A stretch of 64,000 nt of DNA, from the NCBI GenBank assembly GCA_002747255.1, contig PDUC01000040.1:1-64000 (forward strand), written 5' to 3'. Position 1 is the first letter of the stretch; every line of letters begins with the position of its first letter. The stretch comes from Acidobacteriota bacterium. Lineage in GTDB: Bacteria; Acidobacteriota; Holophagae; Acanthopleuribacterales; Acanthopleuribacteraceae. The notes under the pieces were generated by a model. The model saw only the letters and a program-made list of their open reading frames with translations, did no database searches and was not told the origin of the DNA. Shown piece by piece: positions 17,269 through 26,978 of the stretch. Position numbers and translations under genes: made by a program.

Positions 17269-19664
17269 AAAGTACAAAACACATTACAGAGGCCGGATGG
17301 ATATTCAGGTTTGTTTTGCCGTTTTTGGCAATTTCACCCATTTTTGCAGACACGACAACAGTTGGAACGGTTATCGATGGACAAGCCGAGTACTATGACG
17401 AATTATTTGACATCGTCTGCCGCGAAACGCTTTCCCTTACAGGTGACGAATTTAGTTTGAGCTTTCAGCAACCTGTCAGCGGAAAATGGGAGCGAACAAC
17501 CATTGAAAAAGAACTCAGAAAACAGCTCTCCGACCCGGATATAGATATTGTCATTGCTTTGGGTTACATTGCATCTGATCAGGCGCTTCGCATTTCAAAC
17601 CCATCCAAACCTCTCATCTGCCCTCTTATATTTGATCGGGCGTATCAAGAAACAAAAGCACAGCCCTCATCAAATCTCATTCAAATTGACACACCCATGT
17701 TGTTGAAACGGGATTTGACCACTTTTTATGAAATGACACCATTCACTCATTTGGCATTCCTGTGCTCAGCCCATTTCAATCCCGATATCAATCGAGCGAA
17801 AGCGTATATAACCTCCTTACTCGATCTCCGCAGTGTGCGAGTCGATTTGATTCCCATTGGCGATTCCAGCTCAAAGCTAGTACTTCCGAAGGGAACCGAT
17901 GCTGTTTATCTCGCGTTTCTGCCTCATTTAAGTAAAAAGAACCGCAAAAAAATGATTGGCGGTTTAAACAGTCAGTCCTTGCCGGTTTTTGCCAGTATGG
18001 GAGGGGAAGATGTCCCACTGGGGGCATTAGCGGGATATAAAAACGAACGAGCCGCACAAAAGATCGCCCGTCAAATTGCTTTAATCGTTCAACAAATGCT
18101 TTTGGGTGTCCCGATCACGTCCAAACCCATGGTTATGAGCTCTTTTGAGCATCTGCTGGTCAACATGAATACGGCCCAGAACATATCCATCTTTCCGCCT
18201 TATTCCCTTTTAACTGAAGCGACATTAATTGAAGCACCCATACCGCCGCAAACGAAAGTCTGGTCGATTAATGAAATTATCGACAAAGCTGTTTCCGAGA
18301 ACTTGTCCATTCTGGTTAAGGCAAGGGAGCTCAAAACAGGCGAACAGGAAATAGAACGAGCGAAAACTCATTTCAAACCGCAGGTTCATGCAGAGACGTT
18401 ATTTGCCAGGATCGATGAAGACAGGACCAGCAGTTTATTGAATATACCTGAACAGCAGCTGACGCAATCTCTCACCGTTACTCAACTGATTTACTCTGAA
18501 GACGCGAAAGCAGACCGCGCAATTCAAGAACAGCTTCAGCTTAGTCGGGAAGAGGACTTATCGTTGGTCAGGCTGGATATTATTCTGCAAACCGGGCAGG
18601 CTTATTTAAAGCTCTTAAAGGCAGAGGCCTATGAGAACATACAGAAAGAGAACCTCGAGCGAAGCCGTAATCACCTGCAATTAGCTCGAATCCGGCAGAG
18701 TACAGGGTATTCCGGCCGTTCGGATGTCTATCGATGGGAAAGTCAGATAGCCGTCAACCGCAAGGATGTCCTTCAGGCAGACGCGATTAAAGCAGCGGCC
18801 AGAATTGAACTGAACCGGCTGATGCACCGGAGCCTTGAAGAAGATATCATGCTCGATCGGGCGGATGTTTCCGACCCGCAGTACTTGACCAACCATGCTT
18901 TATTGAAAAAGATGATCCGGGACCCATGGCATTTCAGACAATTGAGAGATTTTTTAACTCAGGAAGCCATTGCCGTCAACCCGCAAATAAAACTGATTGA
19001 CCATAAGTTAAAAGCGCAAGAACGCGAGTTACTGGCGGCGGAGCGAAGTTACTGGACTCCGACCATAGCTTTCAAGGGCGAGATTTCCCATAAGTTTGAT
19101 AAATCCGGTGCAGGGAGCAATTCCCTGACACTGCCCCCTCAATACGCGAATCTTTTTTCCGAAATTGACGATACCAGCTGGTCAGCTGGTGTCGCCATAA
19201 AACTTCCTGTACTTTCCGGTGGTCAGAAACTGGTTCGCAATGCCAAGGCCAGATTGGAAGTGGATCGAATCAGGCTCTTGAAAAGGGAAGTGGAAGAAAA
19301 ACTGGAAGCAGGCTTAAGGGCGATGCTCCACAAGGCGGGTGCTTCCTATTCGGCCATTGAGCTCAGCAAAAAAAGTGCTTTTGCGGCTCAACAAAATTTA
19401 GACCTGGTCTACGACGGTTACTCACACGGTGTTTTATCCGTCATCGAGTTGCTCGATGCGCAAAATGCAGCCTTAACTGCCAATCTTCTGGCAACCAATG
19501 CGGTTTACAGTTTTCTGCTCGATTATCTCCAGGTGGAACGCCTGACCGGAAATTTCATCACCTTTAGTTCTCCCCAGGAGCGCGCATCCTGGTTTAATCG
19601 GCTGCAACACTATTCAGAATCATGCAAAAACAAACAACAGGAACGGAAATATGAACTCAAATAG
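17262..19664 (+). CDS. Periplasmic binding-protein-like domain fused to a TolC-family outer-membrane factor
   Basis: This 800-residue protein is about twice the length of a normal TolC. After a signal peptide (about 15-29) comes a region of roughly 270 residues resembling the ABC_sub_bind family of periplasmic binding proteins, with IDIVIALGYIASDQAL, DAVYLAFLP and GALAGYKNERAAQKIARQIA. From about 335 to the end it is a TolC-type coiled-coil/beta-barrel protein, with repeat segments near 400-530 and 570-770 (AIKLPVLSGGQKLV and VLSVIELLDAQNAAL). It forms the outer channel of the RND pump encoded downstream. The N-terminal domain might capture substrate or sense it in the periplasm (inference). 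It overlaps tetR by 7 bases and the adaptor gene by 14. Confidence 0.82.
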   Translation: MLKSTKHITEAGWIFRFVLPFLAISPIFADTTTVGTVIDGQAEYYDELFDIVCRETLSLTGDEFSLSFQQPVSGKWERTTIEKELRKQLSDPDIDIVIALGYIASDQALRISNPSKPLICPLIFDRAYQETKAQPSSNLIQIDTPMLLKRDLTTFYEMTPFTHLAFLCSAHFNPDINRAKAYITSLLDLRSVRVDLIPIGDSSSKLVLPKGTDAVYLAFLPHLSKKNRKKMIGGLNSQSLPVFASMGGEDVPLGALAGYKNERAAQKIARQIALIVQQMLLGVPITSKPMVMSSFEHLLVNMNTAQNISIFPPYSLLTEATLIEAPIPPQTKVWSINEIIDKAVSENLSILVKARELKTGEQEIERAKTHFKPQVHAETLFARIDEDRTSSLLNIPEQQLTQSLTVTQLIYSEDAKADRAIQEQLQLSREEDLSLVRLDIILQTGQAYLKLLKAEAYENIQKENLERSRNHLQLARIRQSTGYSGRSDVYRWESQIAVNRKDVLQADAIKAAARIELNRLMHRSLEEDIMLDRADVSDPQYLTNHALLKKMIRDPWHFRQLRDFLTQEAIAVNPQIKLIDHKLKAQERELLAAERSYWTPTIAFKGEISHKFDKSGAGSNSLTLPPQYANLFSEIDDTSWSAGVAIKLPVLSGGQKLVRNAKARLEVDRIRLLKREVEEKLEAGLRAMLHKAGASYSAIELSKKSAFAAQQNLDLVYDGYSHGVLSVIELLDAQNAALTANLLATNAVYSFLLDYLQVERLTGNFITFSSPQERASWFNRLQHYSESCKNKQQERKYELK

Positions 19665-20742
19665 AACAAGAACCCTTATTTTATATCTCACACTGGCTCT
19701 GTTAATGAGTTGCAGGGAAGAGGCGGTCGTAAAGAAGACCCTTCGTCCGGTGAAGTACATCGTCGTCGAAAACGGCACCTCCATGCAGAAACGCACCTTT
19801 TCGGGACACACCCGATCTGCAAGAGAAGCGCGATTGAGTTTTCGGGTTCCCGGAACCATCAAGCAGCTTCCCGTTGTGGTAGGAGACCAGGTGAAGCCAG
19901 GCCAGGTAATCGCCATTCTGGATCCAACTGATTTCCAAATTCAGGTAGAACAGGCAGAAGCGGGGTTGGCCCAGGCAAAGGCACAGAGCAGAAATGCCGC
20001 AGCCACTTACGAGCGGGTTCGTGAACTCTATGTCAACAACAATGTTTCCCAAAATGATCTGGATGGTGCGCGAGCTGCCCATGAGTCAGCCGAAGCGGCA
20101 GTCAACTCGATAGAAAAGCGATTGGAATTAGCCAGGCAGCAGTTGAGCTATACCACTTTACGTGCTCCAGGTTTTGGAGCCATTGCCAATGTAACAGCGG
20201 AACTCAATGAAAATGTCGGTGCAGGACGACCTATCGCCCTTTTGACGACGGATGGGAACCTGGAACTGGAGGTGGCCATTCCCGAAAACCTGATCAACAA
20301 AATTGATGTAGGTCAGAAGGTGGAAATCTCCTTTGATGCGAAAGCCGGCAAACCAGTCCATGGTCAAGTCACGGAAGTGGGTGTGGCAGCGATTGGTTCC
20401 ATGACCACTTTTCCGGTTACCATTCAACTTTCCCGTGAAGAACCCGACTTGAGATCCGGCATGGTTGGAGCGGTTACATTCAGTTTCGCGGGCAAAACCG
20501 AAGATGCAAAGCCCGTCGTTCCGCACCATTGCGTCCTCCAGGACAACCAGGGACGCTTTGTTTATCTGATGGTCCCGGAATCCGAAGGGGTTGCAAGAGT
20601 GAAACGCCGTTCAGTTGAGGTCGGTACTCTGAGCAATAAAGGCCTTTCCATCACATCCGGCTTATCCGCTGGTGAGTTTGTCATTACTGCCGGAATGAGT
20701 GGCTTGGAAGATGGTATGAAAGTGAAACAGAACGGAGAATAA
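19651..20742 (+). CDS. RND efflux periplasmic adaptor (membrane-fusion lipoprotein)
   Basis: This 363-residue protein has a lipoprotein signal ending in LLMSC (Cys21), a lipoyl/barrel-sandwich domain split by a helical hairpin (GDQVKPGQVIAILDP and LSYTTLRAPGFGAI), a beta-barrel domain and a membrane-proximal domain. It is an HlyD/AcrA-type adaptor that joins the inner-membrane RND pump to the TolC-type channel. The order regulator, channel, adaptor, pump makes this a self-contained tripartite system. Confidence 0.92.
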   Translation: MNSNRTRTLILYLTLALLMSCREEAVVKKTLRPVKYIVVENGTSMQKRTFSGHTRSAREARLSFRVPGTIKQLPVVVGDQVKPGQVIAILDPTDFQIQVEQAEAGLAQAKAQSRNAAATYERVRELYVNNNVSQNDLDGARAAHESAEAAVNSIEKRLELARQQLSYTTLRAPGFGAIANVTAELNENVGAGRPIALLTTDGNLELEVAIPENLINKIDVGQKVEISFDAKAGKPVHGQVTEVGVAAIGSMTTFPVTIQLSREEPDLRSGMVGAVTFSFAGKTEDAKPVVPHHCVLQDNQGRFVYLMVPESEGVARVKRRSVEVGTLSNKGLSITSGLSAGEFVITAGMSGLEDGMKVKQNGE

Positions 20743-20746
20743 TCCC

Positions 20747-23700
20747 ATGAACTTAACTCAATTAGCCTTAAAATGGGACCGTGTTACGGTTGCTCTTTTA
20801 ATTGTTGCTTTAGTTGCCGGGATAACCGGTTACAGAAAGATACCCCAGGCAGAAGATCCCGGATTCATCATTCGCACAGCTCTGGTTCAGACGATTTTTC
20901 CAGGTGCAGGTCCCGAGCGTGTGGAACTTCTGGTAACAGATAAGCTTGAAAAAGTCATTCAGGAAATTCCTGAAATAGACTACATTTCCAGTAAATCTCA
21001 AAATGGGATCTCCGTTATTTACGTTCACATTCAGGAAAAGTACAAAAAAATGAGACCCATTTGGGATTCCCTCAGAAGAAAGGTAGATCGGGCCGCAGGC
21101 AGTCTACCGCCCGGTGTTATCGGTCCTTTTGTCAACGATGAATTTGGCGATGTGTACGGTCAGATTTACACTCTGACAGGAGAGGGCTTCAGTTACCGGG
21201 AACTGAAAGATATCGCTGACGAGGTTCGCGATGAACTGCTTCAGCTGGACATGGTAGCCAAAGTTGAAATAACAGGCGTCCAGGATGAACGTGTTTTTGT
21301 GGAATTTAACAACGCCAAGCTCGCGGAACTGCGTATGACACCCTATCAGTTAAAACAGATTCTGGAGAGTCGCAACATCATCTTCCCGGGCGGTGCGATT
21401 ACCTTGGGAAGAGAGCGCATTTCGCTGGAGCCGTCGGGTAACTTTGAATCTGTCGATGAGATGCTCAAAGCGGTCATTCCGCTTCCAAACAGCCGCGATG
21501 TGGTTTACCTGGGCGATCTTGTGACCATTACACGCAGTTACCAGGATCCACCGAGACAGCACATGCGCTATAACGGACAACCCTGTCTGGGTCTTGCCAT
21601 TTCCATGAGTTCAGATGGGAACATTGTCAAATTGAGTCATCAAGTCGATGCGTTATTTCAAAGAGTTCAAAACTACTACCCTCACGGCATTCACTTCTCA
21701 CCCGTGGCACTGCAGGGAAAACGGGTACACCAAACTGTCCGCGAATTTGAAATCAATCTTCTCCAGAGTGTTGTTATCGTTATTGTCGTCCTACTGTTCA
21801 GTCTGGGACTTCGAACCGGGGTTCTGGTCGCCAGCTTGATCCCCATGACCATTGTCATTACGCTGCTGTTCATCGGCATGTTTCATATCGGTATCGATCA
21901 AATCTCTCTGGCTTCTCTTTTAATTGCCCTGGGTATGCTGGTTGACAACGCCATTGTGACATCCGAGAGTATTTTGGTACAAATAGGAGAAGGTGTTGCG
22001 GTTAGGGATGCCGCACTGCGTTCCGGCAAAGAGCTCGCTCGTCCTCTGCTGACCTCATCGCTTATTACTTCCACAGCATTTTTGCCCATTTACCTGGCTA
22101 AATCGAGTACAGGAGAGTACTGCGGCCCGCTTGCCAAGGTTGTGGCTATTTGTCTGCTTTCCTCGTGGGTATTGGCGCTGACTGTTATTCCTCTTTTTTG
22201 TCTCTGGTTCCTCAAAGTCGGTCCTGAAAAGAAGAAAACCGCCGGCAAAGACCGAAATATGTTTGATAACCGGTTTTATCGCCGCTATCGCAAAACCATT
22301 GCATGGCTTTTAAAGCACCGTCTTCTTTACATTGGATCGATGATCCTGCTTTTGCTTGCCGCGTCTTCTTTAGGCAAATACATTCCTAAAATGTTCTTCC
22401 CGGACTCCACCAACGCCATCATTGTTGCTGAAGTTGAAACGCCGTTTGGTTCCAGTATTGAGTACACAGAGCAAATGGTGAAAAAACTGGAAGCCTTTAT
22501 GACAGATGAGCTGTTGGTCAATGGGGAAAGAGAAACAGGTATCTTGAATTGGGCCGCCTATATCGGGGAAGGTGCCCCGCGGTACGTGCTTGCCTATGCA
22601 CCCGAACCACCCAGACCAAACTATGCCTATCTCATTATCAACACGACTTCTTTCAACGAAGTCCCCGAAACAGTTGAACAACTCAGTCAGTTTGTTGAGG
22701 AGGAACTCCCCGAAACCAGAACCAGTATTCGGCAGCTGCCACTTGGCCCTCCGGTTGTCTACCCCATTGAAGTTCGCTTGTCAGGCAAAGATGCCAAGCA
22801 GCTTTACACCATGGCTGATGACCTGAAACACAAACTCAAAACCATTGAAGGCGTCAATAATATCAAAGACAACTGGGGTGAACAGATTAAAAAGCTCAAG
22901 GTTCATGTGGATCAGGAACGGGCGTTTCGAGCCGGCCTGACCAGCATGGACATCGCTGTTTCTCTGCAAACCATGCTGTCTGGAATTGATATCAGCCATT
23001 ACAGAGAGCGAGATAAAATCATACCGATAACCTTACGCGCACGGGATATGGACAGAAATGATATTGACCAATTGCGGGATTTCAGAGTGAATTCCCAGTT
23101 TACGGGTGTTTCTGTTCCCTTACAGCAAGTGGCAGATCTTGAACTTGTCTGGGAACCCTCTCAAATACGCAGAAGGGACCGTTTCAAAACCATTACGGTG
23201 CAAGCGCAACTGGATCAAGGCTATTACGCCAACGACGTAAACAACCAAGTCGTCCCCTGGATTAAAGAACAGCAGAAGACCTGGCCGATGGGATATCGCT
23301 GGGCTTTAGGGGGCGAACATGAAAAATCAGACATGGCCAATGCCTCTATAAAAGAGCAGCTTCCCATTGCCGGTCTGATCATCGTGCTTCTCTTGGTCAC
23401 CCAGTTCAATTCTTTCCGCAAGCCCATAGTTCTGATGTCGGTGATTCCTTTTGCGACCATCGGCGTCAACATCGGTCTTTTAATTGGCCATTCCTATTTT
23501 GGGTTCATGACCTTGCTGGGAATTATCTCTCTATGCGGAATCATCATCAACAACGCCAATGTTCTGATGGACAGAATCAGGATCGAAACAGAAGAAAATG
23601 GTTTGTCGCCGCAAGATGCCATCATTGAAGCCTCACAAAGGCGTTTGCGACCCATTCTGCTGACCACCCTTACAACGGTTGGTGGGCTGATCCCCCTGTG

Positions 23701-23830
23701 GTTGGGTGGAGGTCCCATGTGGGAACCCATGGCAATAACCATCATTTTCGGTCTCAGTTTCGCGACAGTGATTACCCTGGGAATGGTTCCCGTTGTTTAT
23801 TCACTGATTTATCGAATCAAGTTTCACTAA
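20747..23830 (+). CDS. RND-family efflux transporter, inner-membrane pump
   Basis: This 1027-residue pump has the standard twelve membrane segments and two large periplasmic loops. Typical segments are SLLIALGMLVDNAIVTSES in TM4, RPLLTSSLITSTAFLPIY, and in the second half NANVLMDRIR and RPILLTTLTTVGGLIPLW. The TM4 run has one Asp where the AcrB family has two adjacent, which points to a divergent RND branch. The family exports drugs, detergents or lipids using proton influx. The substrate cannot be read from sequence. It closes the tetR operon and is followed by a stem-loop. Confidence 0.93.
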   Translation: MNLTQLALKWDRVTVALLIVALVAGITGYRKIPQAEDPGFIIRTALVQTIFPGAGPERVELLVTDKLEKVIQEIPEIDYISSKSQNGISVIYVHIQEKYKKMRPIWDSLRRKVDRAAGSLPPGVIGPFVNDEFGDVYGQIYTLTGEGFSYRELKDIADEVRDELLQLDMVAKVEITGVQDERVFVEFNNAKLAELRMTPYQLKQILESRNIIFPGGAITLGRERISLEPSGNFESVDEMLKAVIPLPNSRDVVYLGDLVTITRSYQDPPRQHMRYNGQPCLGLAISMSSDGNIVKLSHQVDALFQRVQNYYPHGIHFSPVALQGKRVHQTVREFEINLLQSVVIVIVVLLFSLGLRTGVLVASLIPMTIVITLLFIGMFHIGIDQISLASLLIALGMLVDNAIVTSESILVQIGEGVAVRDAALRSGKELARPLLTSSLITSTAFLPIYLAKSSTGEYCGPLAKVVAICLLSSWVLALTVIPLFCLWFLKVGPEKKKTAGKDRNMFDNRFYRRYRKTIAWLLKHRLLYIGSMILLLLAASSLGKYIPKMFFPDSTNAIIVAEVETPFGSSIEYTEQMVKKLEAFMTDELLVNGERETGILNWAAYIGEGAPRYVLAYAPEPPRPNYAYLIINTTSFNEVPETVEQLSQFVEEELPETRTSIRQLPLGPPVVYPIEVRLSGKDAKQLYTMADDLKHKLKTIEGVNNIKDNWGEQIKKLKVHVDQERAFRAGLTSMDIAVSLQTMLSGIDISHYRERDKIIPITLRARDMDRNDIDQLRDFRVNSQFTGVSVPLQQVADLELVWEPSQIRRRDRFKTITVQAQLDQGYYANDVNNQVVPWIKEQQKTWPMGYRWALGGEHEKSDMANASIKEQLPIAGLIIVLLLVTQFNSFRKPIVLMSVIPFATIGVNIGLLIGHSYFGFMTLLGIISLCGIIINNANVLMDRIRIETEENGLSPQDAIIEASQRRLRPILLTTLTTVGGLIPLWLGGGPMWEPMAITIIFGLSFATVITLGMVPVVYSLIYRIKFH

Positions 23831-23855
23831 AAACAAGCTGAAACCAGACAGCCGG

Positions 23856-23883
23856 ACAGGGCAGATCTGCAAATCTGCCCTGT
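23856..23883 (+). terminator. Stem-loop after the RND operon
   Basis: Perfect 11-base arms ACAGGGCAGAT and ATCTGCCCTGT surround a six-base loop, 25 bases after the pump stop codon. There is no T run, so it may be a processing or attenuating hairpin rather than a classical intrinsic terminator. Confidence 0.55.
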
Positions 23884-24033
23884 GTTGTCTGTCAAGGCGT
23901 GTTTGAATCCTTGTAAGCGAAGCGCTTGGATTGGTTTATGAACTTTTCAAGCCACTTCACCAGGTGAATCAACCCCTGGAAGAGGGGTTATCGGAATCAA
24001 TGTAGCGGCTTTTTCGCTCCTTGACAAAGCGAT

Positions 24034-25566
24034 CTAGAACAAGACCCCCAAAACCGTGACATCATCCTGAGATTCTCTCGCTCCTCTGTAATCGCTGTAA
24101 GTTTTTGCTATTTGACTCTTGTGTTCTTTAAACGGCAGGGGCTGAAGATCGTTTAACATCTTCTGAAGCCGTTTAAATCCAAAAGGTTTGTTTTTATCTG
24201 CCGCCATTTGCTCAAAAAAGCCATCTGTAAACAGGTAGAGACGATCGCCTTTAGACAAGTTATAATCGTGTTTTGTAAAAACAAAATCTTCTTTGGAACG
24301 TCGATAACCGATACTGGTTCGATCGCCTTTGACGCGTAGAAGTTTTCCGCTCAGAACAAGAAAGGCCGACAAGCGGGCACTGGCAAAAGAAAGCGATCTT
24401 GCCTTACCGTCATATACACACGCGCACGCTTCCAGCCCGTCATCGGATATGGAATCTTTGCTTTGCTGTTTGAGGGTCGTCTTTACCAGCACATTCATAC
24501 GGCTCAATATTTGACCTGGATCAAGGCAATCCTCTGCGCTCAGAATGCGATTCAGTGCCGACATAGCTAACATGGTCATCAGTGCGCCAGGAACGCCATG
24601 ACCTGTGCAGTCTATTAAAACAATGACCACTTTACCCTGATGCTGATTGATGTAATAAATATCACCGCCAACCTCGTCTCTGGGCTGCCAAATAGCGAAA
24701 AAATCCGCCAGCAGACTTGCGGTCTGCCCCGGATTGGGTAAAAGCGCCTTTTGAATCGTGGTCGCGTAGTGAATGCTATCCATGATTTTATGATTCGCCT
24801 CTTCTACCTTTATCAGTGTCTGATGGAGATCCTCTGTTCGCTCGACAACTTTAGCGTCGAGTGTTTTGTTGAGCGTCATGATTTCATTGTAACGGGTTTT
24901 GAGCGAACTTCTCATTTGCTCAAAACTGGAAGCAAGGCTGCCCACTTCATCCTGATATCTGGTTTCGACCTGATGATCCAGATTGCCCGATGCAATGGTT
25001 TCCGCATCGCTGCTCAAGGTAACGATGGGCTGGACAAACCGCTTCCCAAGCCATACAGACAGAAGAAACCCAATACCAATGATACTCAACAGCTTGTAAA
25101 AGCTTTGACGAATTAAGTAAGTTCTGGTCTTCGACAAAAAAGAAGTGGACAGTGAAATCATTAAATTGGCATTTTCTGCCTCGCCTAACTCAACGGGAAC
25201 CTGATAGACAAGAGCGTGATCTTTCCATTGAAGAGTGGACTTAGAGACGAGTTTTTGATCAAACAGTTCCATGGTCCTTTCTTCTTCCGTATGGGCCATT
25301 ATCATGCCATCGGAACCGATGATCATGGCAAATTGAATATCCGGATTTTCTTCTTTTAAGGTTGCCATCGCTTCTTGCAGAAAGCTGTAGAAGTTCATTG
25401 AAATGGCCTCTGCGGCCAGAGACGCCAAGGTCACACCTGTCGTGGTGAGGCGTCTTTCCATAGAATCTTTTAGTGCCAAGACGGACTCCTGATAACCAAT
25501 TCTCTCCAAGAAGGAAACCAAGGCGACAATAACAATGGTTATGGTTAAAGCCAGTTTGCGAGCCAT
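24034..25566 (-). CDS. Membrane HAMP-SpoIIE (PP2C) phosphatase, SiaA-like
   Basis: This 510-residue protein has a membrane helix (about 6-22), a periplasmic sensor region (about 25-155), a second helix (157-174), a HAMP domain (about 175-230), a coiled coil and a SpoIIE-type PP2C phosphatase (about 280-510). Metal-binding motifs are present: DEVGGDIY, DCTGHGVPGALM, LFTDGFFE and DDVTVLGV. The order is that of SiaA of Pseudomonas aeruginosa, which dephosphorylates SiaC. SiaC and SiaB family genes lie upstream in the same orientation. It starts behind AGGAGGC, eight bases after the TolC-like gene. Confidence 0.9.
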   Translation of the reverse strand: MARKLALTITIVIVALVSFLERIGYQESVLALKDSMERRLTTTGVTLASLAAEAISMNFYSFLQEAMATLKEENPDIQFAMIIGSDGMIMAHTEEERTMELFDQKLVSKSTLQWKDHALVYQVPVELGEAENANLMISLSTSFLSKTRTYLIRQSFYKLLSIIGIGFLLSVWLGKRFVQPIVTLSSDAETIASGNLDHQVETRYQDEVGSLASSFEQMRSSLKTRYNEIMTLNKTLDAKVVERTEDLHQTLIKVEEANHKIMDSIHYATTIQKALLPNPGQTASLLADFFAIWQPRDEVGGDIYYINQHQGKVVIVLIDCTGHGVPGALMTMLAMSALNRILSAEDCLDPGQILSRMNVLVKTTLKQQSKDSISDDGLEACACVYDGKARSLSFASARLSAFLVLSGKLLRVKGDRTSIGYRRSKEDFVFTKHDYNLSKGDRLYLFTDGFFEQMAADKNKPFGFKRLQKMLNDLQPLPFKEHKSQIAKTYSDYRGARESQDDVTVLGVLF

Positions 25567-25574
25567 ATTGCCTC

Positions 25575-26978
25575 CTATTTGGATTCAGGTAAACCCCATC
25601 GTTTAATCAAGGCACTGTATTGCTGCACGAAGTTATTTTTTCTCTGAAAAATCTGTGCCTGAGCTTGACATTTTTGCCAGAAGGCATCTCGATAGTCTTT
25701 GAAGTCAGCCATGTTGTTCTTGAATCCAAAAAGCGCCAGATCTTGACGTTCCTGAAGAAGAGCAACACGCTTTTCAGCAAGACGGATCTGACGTTCAAGG
25801 AGTTTTAACTGACCAATTTGTTGATGGGAATCGACTACCAGATAGTTTGCTAAAACGGATGATAGATGCTCGTATTCCCTTGCTTTTGACCGGTATTGAG
25901 CGGCTCGCGCTTTAATTTCTCCGCCACTGAAAAGGTTCATTTTCATCCCCAGCTGAACACCGCAGTCTTTTTCGGGCAGCGCGCCCAGTGAATCGTTGAA
26001 ATAATTGTAAAACGCCTCCAGGCCAACGATTGGTTTATAAGCGGCTTTTTCTTTCTTCTCGAGCACCTTGAAAGCCAATTGACCTTGCTCTATTTTTTTG
26101 ATTTGGTTGTTGTTGGCGGCCTTCAGCTGTTCCTTTTGCCACAACTTATTGAGCTCAAGTTCCTTAACCTGGATTTGATTGAGTGATAATCCTTCCCGAA
26201 TATCCGCGGCCAGGGCAAGACCGGCTAACGCTTCATTCATGTTGGTCTCAACTTCTGCTAAGTGAATGTTCAGTTCGATATTCAGATCATCCAGTTCCAA
26301 AAAGTACAAACCCCACTTTCCACGATCATCCATTGGATCCGCATTATCAGCCATGATCTCTATAACACTTTTAAAAACAGATAGTTCACTTTGGGCTTGT
26401 TTCAAAAAAGCACGAACTTGAACCAGGACATTCACAGACTGATAAGCGCGATAGACTTCTGATGTCACTTTCAAGATGGCTTCTTCTTTTTCAAGCGTTT
26501 TAGCCGTATGCATATGCCGGGCAGCTTGACGAGCCAGAGAAATCTGACCGCCCGCATAGAGCGGTTGAACCACTTTCAGACCAGCAGAGGTAAATTCATT
26601 ATCCTGAATATGCACCGCATCGGGAAGAGCTACGTCCAGAGGAACTTCTAAATCGATTGGTCCGGTATCAAAAGGAACACCGGAGATTTCCAGGCTGAGA
26701 TTGGAAATGGTGGTTGCAACCGTCGTCTGAATCCGGCTTGCGGAAAGGTCCAGATCCCTTCCCTCATTCAATACTCGGTGGGCTACATTAAATTCAGCAC
26801 GTGGAAGCATATGAGACTGGGCCTCTTTGCCCTGCCAAAGCACAGCCTGAATCTGCTCATCACAGGCCTTTAATTCCGCCCGGTTTTCCATGGCGTGATT
26901 TAGCAGTGAATGAAAATCCCATTTAGTTTGTACAACAATGGAAGTAGAACACAAAACCAGAACCAAACTAGAGATCAT
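25575..26978 (-). CDS. TolC-family outer-membrane protein
   Basis: This 467-residue protein has a signal peptide, two long coiled-coil repeats and barrel segments (GLKVVQPLYAGGQISLARQA and KMNLFSGGEIKARA). That is the usual TolC/OMF layout and length. No inner-membrane pump or adaptor is adjacent. It starts inside the end of the binding-protein gene (4-base overlap) with AAGGAG upstream, and ends just before the phosphatase gene. This context suggests a role with the binding protein and the phosphatase sensor rather than a standard efflux pump (inference). Confidence 0.82.
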   Translation of the reverse strand: MISSLVLVLCSTSIVVQTKWDFHSLLNHAMENRAELKACDEQIQAVLWQGKEAQSHMLPRAEFNVAHRVLNEGRDLDLSASRIQTTVATTISNLSLEISGVPFDTGPIDLEVPLDVALPDAVHIQDNEFTSAGLKVVQPLYAGGQISLARQAARHMHTAKTLEKEEAILKVTSEVYRAYQSVNVLVQVRAFLKQAQSELSVFKSVIEIMADNADPMDDRGKWGLYFLELDDLNIELNIHLAEVETNMNEALAGLALAADIREGLSLNQIQVKELELNKLWQKEQLKAANNNQIKKIEQGQLAFKVLEKKEKAAYKPIVGLEAFYNYFNDSLGALPEKDCGVQLGMKMNLFSGGEIKARAAQYRSKAREYEHLSSVLANYLVVDSHQQIGQLKLLERQIRLAEKRVALLQERQDLALFGFKNNMADFKDYRDAFWQKCQAQAQIFQRKNNFVQQYSALIKRWGLPESK

